NCBI RefSeq assembly: GCF_017254915.1
Contig: NZ_JAFKCT010000004.1
Location: 419,187 to 483,186, forward strand
DNA: 64,000 nt
Direction: 5' to 3'
Source of the DNA: Algoriphagus oliviformis
Lineage (GTDB): Bacteria; Bacteroidota; Bacteroidia; Cytophagales; Cyclobacteriaceae
The translations under genes were made by a program, and so were the position numbers. Position 1 is the stretch's first letter. Every line of letters starts with the position of its first letter. The notes under the pieces are model-generated. The model did not search any database. It worked only from the letters and a program-made list of their open reading frames with translations, and was not told the DNA's origin. Below are positions 18,099-26,974 of this stretch, in pieces.

Positions 18099-19325
18099 AT
18101 GACTTTTCCGATCCGATTCCGCCTCTCCCTGATGATGTTTATGGAGTTTTTCATCTGGGGATCCTGGTTTGTCACCATGGGCACCTTTCTGGGCAGCAAC
18201 CTGGCCGCCAGCGACGGGGATGTCTCCCTGGCCTTTTCCACACAGTCTTTTGGGGCCATCATCGCTCCCTTTGTCGTTGGCCTCATCGCCGACCGCTACT
18301 TTCAGGCGCAGCGCATTTTGGGCATCATCCACCTCATCGGATCCTGGCTGATGTACCGACTGTACCAGAGCGGGGACTTTTCGGAGTTTTTCCCCCTCCT
18401 GCTGGTGTACATGATCCTCTTCATGCCCACCCTGGCCCTAGTCAACTCCATTTCTTTCAACCAAATGACCAACCCCGCCAAGCAGTTTTCGACCGTGAGG
18501 GTTTGGGGGACGATAGGATGGGTAACGGCCGGCATATTGATCAGCGCCTTTTCCTGGGACAGCCCCGAAGGCTTGTCTGCCGGCCTCCTGAAAAACACTT
18601 GGCTGATGACCTCCATCGTTTCCCTGGCCATGGGCCTGTATAGCATGACGCTTCCGGACACGCCTCCGAAGGCCAAAACCGACGGGAGTTTCAGCCTATC
18701 CCGGATGCTTGGACTGGATGCCCTGGCCCTGCTCAAAGACCGCAACTATGCCATCTTTTTTCTCTCCTCCATATTAATATGTATCCCGCTGGCTTTCTAT
18801 TACCAAAACGCCAGCCCCTTTCTGACCGAAATCGGGGTCAAAAATTCCACCGGAAAGATGGCTCTCGGGCAGGTCTCCGAGGTCTTGTTTATGCTGGCGC
18901 TCCCGATCTTTTTCTACCGCTTTGGGCTGAAGAAGACCTTGATCGTGGCGATGCTGGCCTGGGCGCTGCGCTACACGCTGTTTGCGCTAGGTGATGCGGA
19001 CTCGGGACTCTGGATGCTGATGGGAGGCATCCTGCTGCATGGCGTGTGCTATGATTTCTTCTTTGTCAGCGGGCAGATCTATACCGACTCACATGCGGGA
19101 GGGGAATTCAAGTCCTCCGCCCAGGGCCTGATCACGCTGGCGACCTATGGCCTGGGGATGCTGGTCGGATTTTGGGCCGCCGGGCAGATTTCCGATTACT
19201 ATCTCGATGCTGCCGGAGATCACGACTGGAGATCAATTTGGCTGGTTCCGGCTGGCATTTCCGTTTTGGTTTTACTATTTTTCATCTCTTTTTTCAAAGG
19301 AGAAAAAGAACTCTCTCACCAATAA
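18099..19325 (+). CDS. MFS transporter, nucleoside:H+ symporter (NupG)-like
   Basis: A 408-residue transporter with about 12 predicted membrane helices. The N-terminus ('FRLSLMMFMEFFIWGSWFVTMGTFL') and the segments 'GLIADRYFQAQRILGI' and 'FSTVRVWGTIGWVTAG' match the NHS branch of the major facilitator superfamily, exemplified by NupG/XapB. Many Bacteroidota members are encoded with sugar isomerases and GMC dehydrogenases, so the substrate here may be an oxidised sugar rather than a nucleoside; this is inference. It is the first gene of a plus-strand run, 11 bases before the TIM-barrel gene. Confidence 0.87.
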   Translation: MTFPIRFRLSLMMFMEFFIWGSWFVTMGTFLGSNLAASDGDVSLAFSTQSFGAIIAPFVVGLIADRYFQAQRILGIIHLIGSWLMYRLYQSGDFSEFFPLLLVYMILFMPTLALVNSISFNQMTNPAKQFSTVRVWGTIGWVTAGILISAFSWDSPEGLSAGLLKNTWLMTSIVSLAMGLYSMTLPDTPPKAKTDGSFSLSRMLGLDALALLKDRNYAIFFLSSILICIPLAFYYQNASPFLTEIGVKNSTGKMALGQVSEVLFMLALPIFFYRFGLKKTLIVAMLAWALRYTLFALGDADSGLWMLMGGILLHGVCYDFFFVSGQIYTDSHAGGEFKSSAQGLITLATYGLGMLVGFWAAGQISDYYLDAAGDHDWRSIWLVPAGISVLVLLFFISFFKGEKELSHQ

Positions 19326-19336
19326 ACCCCTTAACT

Positions 19337-20212
19337 ATGAATTTTGACTCTAGCAGAAGGTCTTCCTTCAAGAAAATGATCCTGGGAGGAGCTGCAATGG
19401 GTACCATGTCTTCCTTCGACTGGAAGGAAGACCAAGCACCTCTCCAACTCAAGGGCAACATCAAGCATGGCGTCTGCGCCTGGACTATGCCCTCGCTGAG
19501 CCTGGACGAGCTCTGCGTAGCGGTAAAGAAAATCGGCTTCAACGCCATCGATCTGGTGGGACCGGGCGGCTGGGATACCCTCAAAAAACACGATGTGGAA
19601 TGCTCCATGTGCAACGGCGCCGAGCTCGGCATCCCCAAAGGCTGGAACGATCCCCAATACCACGAGCAACTGATTAAAAACTACACAGAGCTGATCCCCC
19701 AAGTCGCCAAGTATGGCTACAAAAACCTGATCTGCTTCTCCGGAAACCGCAACGGCATGGACGATGAAGTAGGGATGAAAAACTGCGCCGAAGGCCTCAA
19801 AAAAATCATCGGGGTAGCCGAAAAACACAACGTGATCATCCAGATGGAATTGCTCAACAGCAAGGTCAACCACAAAGACTACATGTGTGACCTCTCCCCT
19901 TGGGGCGTGGAGCTCTGCAAGATGATCGGCAGCGAAAACTTCAAGCTGCTCTATGACATCTACCACATGCAGATCGACGAGGGCGACATCATTCGCAGCA
20001 TCCAGACCAATGGCCAATACTTCGGCCACTACCATACGGCCGGTAACCCGGGACGAAATGAACTCGACGAAAACCAGGAGATCAACTATCCGGCCGTGAT
20101 GCGCGCCATCCTGGCCACCGGATACAAAGGCTACGTATCCCATGAATTTATCCCTAAATCAGACGACAAAATCGCTGCCTTGGCGCAAGCCGTGCAGGTC
20201 TGTGACGTGTAA
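19337..20212 (+). CDS. Hydroxypyruvate-isomerase-like TIM barrel with Tat-like signal
   Basis: A 291-residue protein. I chose ATG 19337 because it opens with a twin-arginine-like leader (RRSSFKKMILGGAA, residues 7-20); the longer open frame to 19172 overlaps the transporter gene. The mature part is a xylose-isomerase-like barrel: 'GVCAWTMPSLSLDELC', 'IQMELLNSKVNHKDYMC', 'LLYDIYHMQIDEGDI', 'YFGHYHTAGNPGRNE' and 'YVSHEFIP', which supply the acidic and His metal ligands. The D-I-Y-H-M-Q segment is typical of hydroxypyruvate isomerase-like enzymes. It probably acts in the periplasm on a keto sugar, between the transporter and the GMC dehydrogenase in one operon. Confidence 0.88.
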   Translation: MNFDSSRRSSFKKMILGGAAMGTMSSFDWKEDQAPLQLKGNIKHGVCAWTMPSLSLDELCVAVKKIGFNAIDLVGPGGWDTLKKHDVECSMCNGAELGIPKGWNDPQYHEQLIKNYTELIPQVAKYGYKNLICFSGNRNGMDDEVGMKNCAEGLKKIIGVAEKHNVIIQMELLNSKVNHKDYMCDLSPWGVELCKMIGSENFKLLYDIYHMQIDEGDIIRSIQTNGQYFGHYHTAGNPGRNELDENQEINYPAVMRAILATGYKGYVSHEFIPKSDDKIAALAQAVQVCDV

Positions 20213-20238
20213 CTAATTAAACCAAAATACCCATACTT

Positions 20239-21918
20239 ATGGCAAATGAAGCGTATGACGCAATCGTAGTTGGGTCAGGAATTAGCGGCGGATGGGCTGC
20301 TAAGGAGCTGACGGAAAGGGGGCTCAAAGTACTGCTCCTGGAGAGAGGCCCAATGGTCGAGCACGTGAAGGATTATAAATCCGCGACTCTGGCTCCCTGG
20401 GAGATTCCCCACAGAGGACGGAGAACCCAAGAGCAACTGGAAAACCACCCGAACCTCAGGAGAGACTATGTACTCAACGAGCTCAATCTGGACTGGTGGG
20501 CACACGAGAGCGACTCCCCCTATGTGGAGGAAAAGCCTTTCACGTGGTTTAGAGGCTATCAGGTCGGAGGACGCTCCCTGCTCTGGGGCAGACAGTCCTA
20601 TCGCTGGGCCAATGTGGACTTTGAGGCGAATGCCAAAGACGGAATCGCGGTAGACTGGCCGATCCGGTACAACGACCTCGCCCCATGGTATAGCTATGTG
20701 GAAAAGTTCATCGGTGTATCTGGCTCCAAAGACGGACTGGACATTCTCCCCGACGGGGATTTCCAGCCACCCATGCCCATGAACTGCGTGGAAACAGACG
20801 CTGCCGAAAAGATCAAGGCCCACTACAAAGGTGCCCGCACCTGGACCATCGGCCGTCCTGCCAACATCACCCAGCCGCTGCCGGGTCGCCCAGGCTGCCA
20901 GTACCGCAACAAGTGCTCGCTCGGCTGTCCTTTTGGGGGATATTTCAGCACGCAGGCCTCTACCCTGCCTGCTGCCCAAGCTACCGGCAACCTTACGCTT
21001 CGCCCCTGGTCTATCGTGAGACGACTGATCTACGACAAAGACACCCAAAAGGCGACAGGCGTAGAAGTACTGGATGCGGAAACCAACCAAACCGTGGAGT
21101 ACGATGCCAAGATCGTCTTCCTTTGCGCGTCGGCGTTCAACTCCACTGCGATCCTGATGAGAACTGCCACCGACATCTGGCCGGGCGGACTGGGTTCTTC
21201 CTCGGGTGAGCTGGGCCACAACGTGATGGACCACCACTTCCGACTAGGTGCCGGAGGTACCATGGAAGGTTACGACGACAAATATTACTTTGGCAGAAGA
21301 CCTACCGGGCTCTACATCCCAAGATTCAGAAACCTTAACGGCGAGAAGCGCGACTACATCCGCGGCTTTGGCTACCAGGGTGCGGCAAGCCGCAGCGGCT
21401 GGAGCAGAGACGTGGCCGAGCTGGGCTTTGGCGCCCCGATGAAGGAAGCACTCATCGAGCCGGGACCTTGGGGTGCTGGATTTACGGCCTTCGGCGAAAT
21501 CCTCCCCTACCACGATAACACCATCAAGCTCTCCGACTCCGTGAAGGACAAATGGGGCATGGAAGCGCTCGTGATGAATGCCGAAATCAAGGACAACGAG
21601 CTCAAGATGCGCAAGGACATGATGGCTGATATGGCCGAAATGCTGGAAGTGGCAGGATTCAAAAACGTCCGCACCTACGACAACGGCTATACCTTCGGTC
21701 AGGGTATCCACGAAATGGGAACCGCCCGAATGGGACGCGATCCAAAAACCTCCGTGCTCAACGGCAACAACCAGGTGTGGGAAGCGAAAAACGTCTTTGT
21801 GACCGACGGAGCCTGTATGACCTCCGCCGCGGCACAAAACCCTTCGCTGACCTACATGGCGCTGACTGCCCGCGCAGCGGCTTTCGCAGTGGATGAACTG
21901 AAAAAGATGAACCTCTAA
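20239..21918 (+). CDS. GMC family FAD-dependent sugar oxidoreductase, large subunit
   Basis: A 559-residue GMC oxidoreductase. The FAD-binding fold opens with DAIVVGSGISGGWAAKEL (residues 7-24) and 'VLLLERGPMVEH'; the second FAD motif is 'GRSLLWGRQSYRW'. A Cys-rich segment ('GCQYRNKCSLGCPFGG', about 219-234) and the C-terminal 'GTARMGRDPKTSVLNGNNQVWEAKNVFVTDGACM' carry the conserved His/Asn region. It has no own signal peptide; family members are carried through the Tat pathway by their small subunit, which is encoded 12 bases downstream. The expected activity is oxidation of a sugar or glycoside, often at C3, with electrons going to cytochrome c. Confidence 0.93.
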   Translation: MANEAYDAIVVGSGISGGWAAKELTERGLKVLLLERGPMVEHVKDYKSATLAPWEIPHRGRRTQEQLENHPNLRRDYVLNELNLDWWAHESDSPYVEEKPFTWFRGYQVGGRSLLWGRQSYRWANVDFEANAKDGIAVDWPIRYNDLAPWYSYVEKFIGVSGSKDGLDILPDGDFQPPMPMNCVETDAAEKIKAHYKGARTWTIGRPANITQPLPGRPGCQYRNKCSLGCPFGGYFSTQASTLPAAQATGNLTLRPWSIVRRLIYDKDTQKATGVEVLDAETNQTVEYDAKIVFLCASAFNSTAILMRTATDIWPGGLGSSSGELGHNVMDHHFRLGAGGTMEGYDDKYYFGRRPTGLYIPRFRNLNGEKRDYIRGFGYQGAASRSGWSRDVAELGFGAPMKEALIEPGPWGAGFTAFGEILPYHDNTIKLSDSVKDKWGMEALVMNAEIKDNELKMRKDMMADMAEMLEVAGFKNVRTYDNGYTFGQGIHEMGTARMGRDPKTSVLNGNNQVWEAKNVFVTDGACMTSAAAQNPSLTYMALTARAAAFAVDELKKMNL

Positions 21919-21929
21919 TCCGAAACGAC

Positions 21930-22493
21930 ATGACTGTAATGAATAGAAGAGACGCGCTGAAAAGTGTCGTCCTGATGATGGGAGGAACGATGATCGGGGC
22001 CTCCGCCATCCTGACCGGCTGCTCGCCGGAGCGACAGCTCAAAGACCTCAACTTCTCCCCGGAAGACCTAGCCTTCCTGGATGAAATCGGGGAAACGATC
22101 ATCCCCACCACGGACACCCCGGGCGCCAAGGCTGCCAAAATCGGTGAGTTCATGGTCATGATGGTCAAAGACTGCTACGATGCCGACCAGCAAAAAGCCT
22201 TCATCGACGGACTGAATGCGCTGAGCAAAGACTTCAAAGCCGAGAAAGGCAAGGACTTCATGGAAGCAAGCTCCGAAGAGCGCTTGGCCTTCCTCAATGC
22301 CATGCAGGAGAAGTTCAAAGCCAGCGGCGATGCCCGAGAGCCTATCGTGATCAACATGCTCAAAGACCTGACAGTACTCGGCTACTTCACCTCTGAAGTG
22401 GGGGCGACCCAGGCACTTCGCTACGAGGAAGTACCGGGACGCTTCGACGGCTGCATCGATTACAAAAAAGGCGACAAGGCCTGGGCGCTGTAA
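21930..22493 (+). CDS. Gluconate 2-dehydrogenase subunit 3 family protein
   Basis: A 187-residue small subunit (PF13618 type). It starts with a twin-arginine signal (NRRDALKSVVLMMGGTMIG) that ends in a lipobox-like LTGC, so it may be lipid-anchored in the periplasm. The body has the family pattern 'FLDEIGETIIPTTDTPGAKAAKIGEFM' and 'YFTSEVGATQALRYEEVPGRFDGC'. An alternative ATG at 21939 would shorten it by three residues. It follows the GMC subunit by 12 bases and probably escorts it through the membrane; together with cytochrome c (14961) this gives the three parts of a membrane-bound sugar dehydrogenase. Confidence 0.92.
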   Translation: MTVMNRRDALKSVVLMMGGTMIGASAILTGCSPERQLKDLNFSPEDLAFLDEIGETIIPTTDTPGAKAAKIGEFMVMMVKDCYDADQQKAFIDGLNALSKDFKAEKGKDFMEASSEERLAFLNAMQEKFKASGDAREPIVINMLKDLTVLGYFTSEVGATQALRYEEVPGRFDGCIDYKKGDKAWAL

Positions 22494-22514
22494 TCCTACC
22501 TTTTGTAAAACCCG

Positions 22515-22541
22515 GCCTGCCTCACCCGAGGCAGGCTTTTT
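22515..22541 (+). terminator. Terminator after the GMC operon
   Basis: GCCTGCCTC, four bases, GAGGCAGGC and then TTTTT, 21 bases after the subunit 3 stop codon. A downstream TIM-barrel gene begins only 14 bases later, so this may be a partial terminator. Confidence 0.8.
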
Positions 22542-22554
22542 ATTTCAAACCAAT

Positions 22555-23454
22555 ATGAAAAACCAACGAAGAAAATTCATCCAAATGGGAGCCATGCTCG
22601 GTGTAGGAGCGGCCTTCATGCCACTGCAGTTTTGCGCCGCCCCCAAGAAAGAAGGGGAAGTGGCAGTCGGTGAGGCCGTCGCCAAGTCCAAACTCGAAAG
22701 CTTTGGCATACAGCTCTACTCCGTGAAAGAAGACATGGCTACCGACGCCCAGGCTACCATGAGAGCGCTCGCCGGGTATGGCTACAAGCAGCTGGAGGGA
22801 TTTGACGGAGGCAAGGGAATCCTCTGGGGCATGCAGCCTGCGGAATTCAAGTCCCTGATGTCCGAGACGGGCACCAGCATGGTGGCCTCGCATGCCAACG
22901 TATTTGAAAACCTGGACGCCCAAGCCGCCCAGGCCGCCGAGGTCGGGATAAAATACCTGATCTGCCCATGGATAGGAGCCCAAAAATCCCTGGATGACTA
23001 CAAGAAAATAGCGGATCAGTTTAACCAAATGGGCGAAACACTGAAATCCCACGGCCTGAGGTTTGCCTACCACAACCATGACTACAGCTTTGTACCGCAA
23101 GAAGGAGCCTTGGGACAAGACATCCTGATGGACAACACAGACCCTGCGCTGGTGGACTTCGAAATGGACATCTACTGGGTGCATGTCGCGGGCATCAATC
23201 CGGCCGAGTACTTGGCCAAATACCCGGGTCGCTTCAGACTTTGCCATGTGAAGGACGCCGAGGCTGGCACCGGAGATCCCCACGAGCGGGGCGTATTGCT
23301 GGGTGCGGGCGAGATCCCCTATGCGGATCTGATCAAGCAGTCCAAGGATATGGGAATGGAATACTTCATCGTCGAGCAGGAGCGCTTCCCTACCGGCACC
23401 CCGATGGAAGCGGCCGAAGCCAACGCCAAATACCTCTCCGCATTGGAGTATTAA
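22555..23454 (+). CDS. TIM-barrel sugar isomerase/epimerase with Tat lipoprotein signal
   Basis: A 299-residue protein with a twin-arginine leader (QRRKFIQMGAMLGVG, residues 4-18) and a Cys at LQFCAAP that could be lipid-modified. The mature part is a xylose-isomerase-like barrel: 'FGIQLYSVKEDM', 'GYGYKQLEGFDGG', 'LRFAYHNHDYSF', 'VDFEMDIYWVHVAG', 'FRLCHVKDAE' and 'EYFIVEQERF'. This subtype is abundant in Bacteroidota and Planctomycetota sugar-oxidation clusters and includes 3-keto-glycoside-processing enzymes. Its stop codon overlaps that of the convergent minus-strand gene: TTAA at 23451-23454 serves both. Confidence 0.88.
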   Translation: MKNQRRKFIQMGAMLGVGAAFMPLQFCAAPKKEGEVAVGEAVAKSKLESFGIQLYSVKEDMATDAQATMRALAGYGYKQLEGFDGGKGILWGMQPAEFKSLMSETGTSMVASHANVFENLDAQAAQAAEVGIKYLICPWIGAQKSLDDYKKIADQFNQMGETLKSHGLRFAYHNHDYSFVPQEGALGQDILMDNTDPALVDFEMDIYWVHVAGINPAEYLAKYPGRFRLCHVKDAEAGTGDPHERGVLLGAGEIPYADLIKQSKDMGMEYFIVEQERFPTGTPMEAAEANAKYLSALEY

Positions 23455-24101
23455 TACGTTTCTTGGTTTCTTTCTGACTTTCTAAACAAAAGCAGAAACA
23501 TCACCACCACCAGGATAATCAGCAGAGCCACCTCAAACTGCGCCCAGATCTGGGATCGGTTGATGAGGATTTTGGCTTTGCTGATTACTTTTTCGCCCTC
23601 AGCCATCTGGATGTTGCTGAGGTTTTGGAGATCGCCCCGGGCTTGAGAGATTTTTTTGTCGTAGATCTTTACCTGCTCCCGGTTGACGCCAGAGGAGTCG
23701 GAGTACAGCAGGTCGTAGTTTTTGATCACCAGGTCCTTTTCGATGATGGCCTTGAAGTCCGTGAGATAGGAAGCCTCCTGATCGGTCAGCTTGGTATCTT
23801 CAAAATCCTCCACAGTGGCCAAAATCGCGTTTTCATGTGCGGTGATCTCATTGATCACCTTGGAGTAGTCGTAGTCGATGTTGCAGTGGTCGATCAGCTT
23901 TTGGATCTGGAAGAGATGGTCTGAAATGCTAAAAATATACCCCTCCACCACGAGCCGGTCGTTGTAAACTTCCGTGAAAGCGCTGCCTATGCTCCGGAAA
24001 GACTGGCGCTCCAATAGGTTTTTGCCATAGAGCATCAGCAGCAAAATGCCGATGATGACCAGGGCGCGTACTTTTTTTCGTATGAGGCTAGAATCTTGCA
24101 T
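23451..24101 (-). CDS. Four-helix-bundle chemoreceptor-like sensor lacking output domain
   Basis: A 216-residue protein with membrane helices at about 11-28 and 190-207 enclosing a long alpha-helical extracytoplasmic segment. The spacing and heptad-rich helices ('VEGYIFSISDHLFQIQKLIDHC', 'YDKKISQARGDLQNLSNIQM') look like the 4HB_MCP ligand-binding module of chemoreceptors. Only ten residues follow the second helix, so there is no HAMP, kinase or signalling domain. Such minimal proteins recur in Bacteroidota, but their function is unknown to me; interaction with a separate output protein is a possibility. Confidence 0.6.
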   Translation of the reverse strand: MQDSSLIRKKVRALVIIGILLLMLYGKNLLERQSFRSIGSAFTEVYNDRLVVEGYIFSISDHLFQIQKLIDHCNIDYDYSKVINEITAHENAILATVEDFEDTKLTDQEASYLTDFKAIIEKDLVIKNYDLLYSDSSGVNREQVKIYDKKISQARGDLQNLSNIQMAEGEKVISKAKILINRSQIWAQFEVALLIILVVVMFLLLFRKSERNQETY

Positions 24102-24185
24102 GGGTAGAGAAAGGTCAAATCCTAAATAAGGTACATTCGGAGAGAATACAAATAAAGAACGCCCCCTTTTGTTTGTTTTTTGTAA

Positions 24186-24333
24186 GATTGTCCGCTTTTA
24201 TTCCAGTGTGCAGCCGTGACAATCCGAAAACCCCAAAAATTGGGGCTTTGCCCTACTCCGGTCTTCGGTCATCGGTCTTCCGGCCCGATTGAAGAAGCAA
24301 ATTCGCATACCGGCAAGAATGCGGATAATCATG
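24186..24333 (+). repeat. MITE-like dispersed repeat, copy A
   Basis: About 148 bases with terminal inverted repeats: the left end GATTGTCCGCTTTTATTCC matches the complement of the right end (GATTATCCGCATTCTTGCC) at 19 of the first 26 positions. It is flanked by an exact 11-base direct repeat, GTTTTTTGTAA, at 24175-24185 and 24334-24344, as expected for a target-site duplication. Two related copies lie at 25246 and 26764. It shares with them the internal blocks GCCCTACTYCGGTCTTCGG and GAAGAAGCAAATTCGC. It has no coding capacity. Confidence 0.75.
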
Positions 24334-24347
24334 GTTTTTTGTAATAA

Positions 24348-25142
<795 letters not shown>

Positions 25143-25245
25143 GGGATATTTTGGGAGGTGGAAAATACAAAACTTTCACGGAAGCCCGCGTCTGGAAGGA
25201 GGCATCAGGCTTCATACACCGGATATACTCCATCTCCTTTATAGG

Positions 25246-25382
25246 AACTGCCGCTTTTGTACCCGGAGGTAATCGTGGCTATTCGAAAAAATGCCAATCT
25301 CAGGTTTTGCCCTACTTCGGTCTTCGGTCTTCCGACCCGACTGAAGAAGCAAATTCGCTTACTGGTAAAATAGCGGACATAC
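25246..25382 (+). repeat. MITE-like dispersed repeat, copy B (degenerate)
   Basis: About 137 bases in the gap between the GH16 gene and homogentisate dioxygenase (25143-25458, otherwise without visible features). It keeps CCGCTTTTGT near the left end, TTTTGCCCTACTTCGGTC in the middle, GAAGAAGCAAATTCGC and TAGCGGACAT at the right end. Compared with copy A it lacks the second GGTCATC block, and no clear target duplication is visible, so it looks older. Confidence 0.65.
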
Positions 25383-25458
25383 CTATTTCCTATCTTCCAA
25401 TTTTTCAATACACAACAATAAATGCCTAATTTTCCCCTGCATATATAAACCCAAAATC

Positions 25459-26622
25459 ATGGCCTACTACTTCAGACTGGGACAGATCCCTCCCAAACGA
25501 CACACGCAGTTTCGCCAGCCCGACGGCAGCCTCTACAAAGAGGAACTGGTCAGCTCCAAGGGATTCTCCGGCATCTACTCCATCCTCTACCATATCCACA
25601 ACCCCAACGAGGTCAAGTCCATCGGCAAGCCCATCCCCTACCAATGGGAAGCGGCCAAAGACCACGGACTCCGCCAGACCCATTTGAAAACATCTGGAGT
25701 AGAGACTACGGGCGAAGACTACCTCTCCGCCCGCCGCATGCTCATGATGAACAATGACGTGATGATGGGCATCTGTGCTCCCCGAAAGCGGAAAATGGAT
25801 TTTTACTTCAAAAATGCCGACGGGGACGAGATCATCTACATCCACGACGGCGAGGGAGTGCTTTACTCACAATTTGGCAAGCTGGAGGTAAAAAAGGGCG
25901 ACTACGTGGTCATCCCAAGGACGACGATCTACCGCTTTGAATTTGCCGAAGAAGGGCCTTTGCGACTGCTGGTGATCGAGTCCCCTGGACCTATCGAGAC
26001 GGTGAAGCGGTATCGAAACGAGATCGGACAGCTACTGGAGCACTCGCCTTATTGCGAACGCGACATCCGACCCCCACACGAGCTGCATATCGAGGATGAG
26101 AAAAAAGATTACCTCGTCCAGATCAAAAAACAGGGTTTTCTCCACCAATACACCTACGGCCACAGTCCCTTGGACATCGTGGGCTGGGATGGCTACCTTT
26201 ACCCCTACGCCCTCTCCATCCACGACTTTGAGCCAATCACCGGCCGCATCCACCAGCCGCCTCCCGTACACCAGACCTTCCAGGCTTGGGGCTTTGTGAT
26301 TTGCTCTTTTGTACCCCGCCTGTTTGACTACCATCCCCTGGCCATCCCCGCCCCCTACAACCACTCCAACATCGACTCGGATGAGGTGCTGTACTATGCC
26401 GAGGGGGAATTCATGAGCAGAAAGGGAATCGACCGGGGCTCCTTTACCATCCATATGGGCGGCTTGCCCCATGGCCCGCACCCCGGCACCGTCGAAAAAT
26501 CCATCGGAGCCAAGGAAACCCACGAATACGCCGTCATGCTGGACACGCACCGCCCGCTGTTCATCACCACGGATGCCTTGGACTTTGTGGACGAAGGGTA
26601 TCCCATGAGCTGGACGGAGTAG
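25459..26622 (+). CDS. hmgA: Homogentisate 1,2-dioxygenase
   Basis: A 387-residue cupin-fold dioxygenase that opens the ring of homogentisate to maleylacetoacetate in tyrosine/phenylalanine degradation. It is slightly shorter than the proteobacterial enzyme. Signature parts are 'MNNDVMMGICAPRK', 'DEIIYIHDGEGVLYSQFGKLEVKKGDYVVIPRTTIYRFEF' and the iron-site region 'SFTIHMGGLPHGPHPGTVEKSIG' with 'ETHEYAVMLDTHRPLF'. Enzyme identity is my recognition from the sequence as a whole. The partner genes for fumarylacetoacetase or 4-hydroxyphenylpyruvate dioxygenase are not in the window. It has its own terminator. Confidence 0.9.
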   Translation: MAYYFRLGQIPPKRHTQFRQPDGSLYKEELVSSKGFSGIYSILYHIHNPNEVKSIGKPIPYQWEAAKDHGLRQTHLKTSGVETTGEDYLSARRMLMMNNDVMMGICAPRKRKMDFYFKNADGDEIIYIHDGEGVLYSQFGKLEVKKGDYVVIPRTTIYRFEFAEEGPLRLLVIESPGPIETVKRYRNEIGQLLEHSPYCERDIRPPHELHIEDEKKDYLVQIKKQGFLHQYTYGHSPLDIVGWDGYLYPYALSIHDFEPITGRIHQPPPVHQTFQAWGFVICSFVPRLFDYHPLAIPAPYNHSNIDSDEVLYYAEGEFMSRKGIDRGSFTIHMGGLPHGPHPGTVEKSIGAKETHEYAVMLDTHRPLFITTDALDFVDEGYPMSWTE

Positions 26623-26719
26623 GGCAAGCTGGAAGTCGGGAGACCGAAAGCGTGCCCATGCCGTTTCTATTCCTTAGCCTAGCTACCCATATTTGCCACG
26701 AAAGAAAAGGGGGAAACCA

Positions 26720-26754
26720 AAAATGGCTGTCAGGGGTTTCTGACAGCCATTTTT
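26720..26754 (+). terminator. Terminator after hmgA
   Basis: AAAATGGCTGTCAG, a six-base loop and CTGACAGCCATTTTT form a 14-bp stem with T run, about 100 bases after the dioxygenase stop codon. Confidence 0.8.
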
Positions 26755-26763
26755 CTATTTATT

Positions 26764-26948
26764 GATTATCCACTTTTATGCCGGCAGGAAGCCGTGACAA
26801 TCCAAAAGAACGCAAAAATTAGGGCTTTGCCCTACTTCGGTCTTCGCCTGCCCGACGTGTCGGGGTCATCGGTCTTCCAGCCTGCCCGAGCTGACAGGCC
26901 CGATTGAAGAAGCAAATTCGCTGACTGGCACGATTGCGGATATTCATG
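26764..26948 (+). repeat. MITE-like dispersed repeat, copy C with two internal insertions
   Basis: About 185 bases. The left end GATTATCCACTTTTATGCC and the complement of the right end (GAATATCCGCAATCGTGCC) are related inverted repeats. TTCTATTTA occurs on both sides (26753-26761 and 26949-26957), with two further bases before the left end, which would fit an 11-base target duplication with two changes. Compared with copy A it carries two extra segments, CCTGCCCGACGTGTCGGG and GCCTGCCCGAGCTGACAGG, each a small palindrome-like unit. It fills the 352-base gap downstream of hmgA together with the terminator. Confidence 0.72.
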
Positions 26949-26974
26949 TTCTATTTAAACACAACAGGCAAAAC

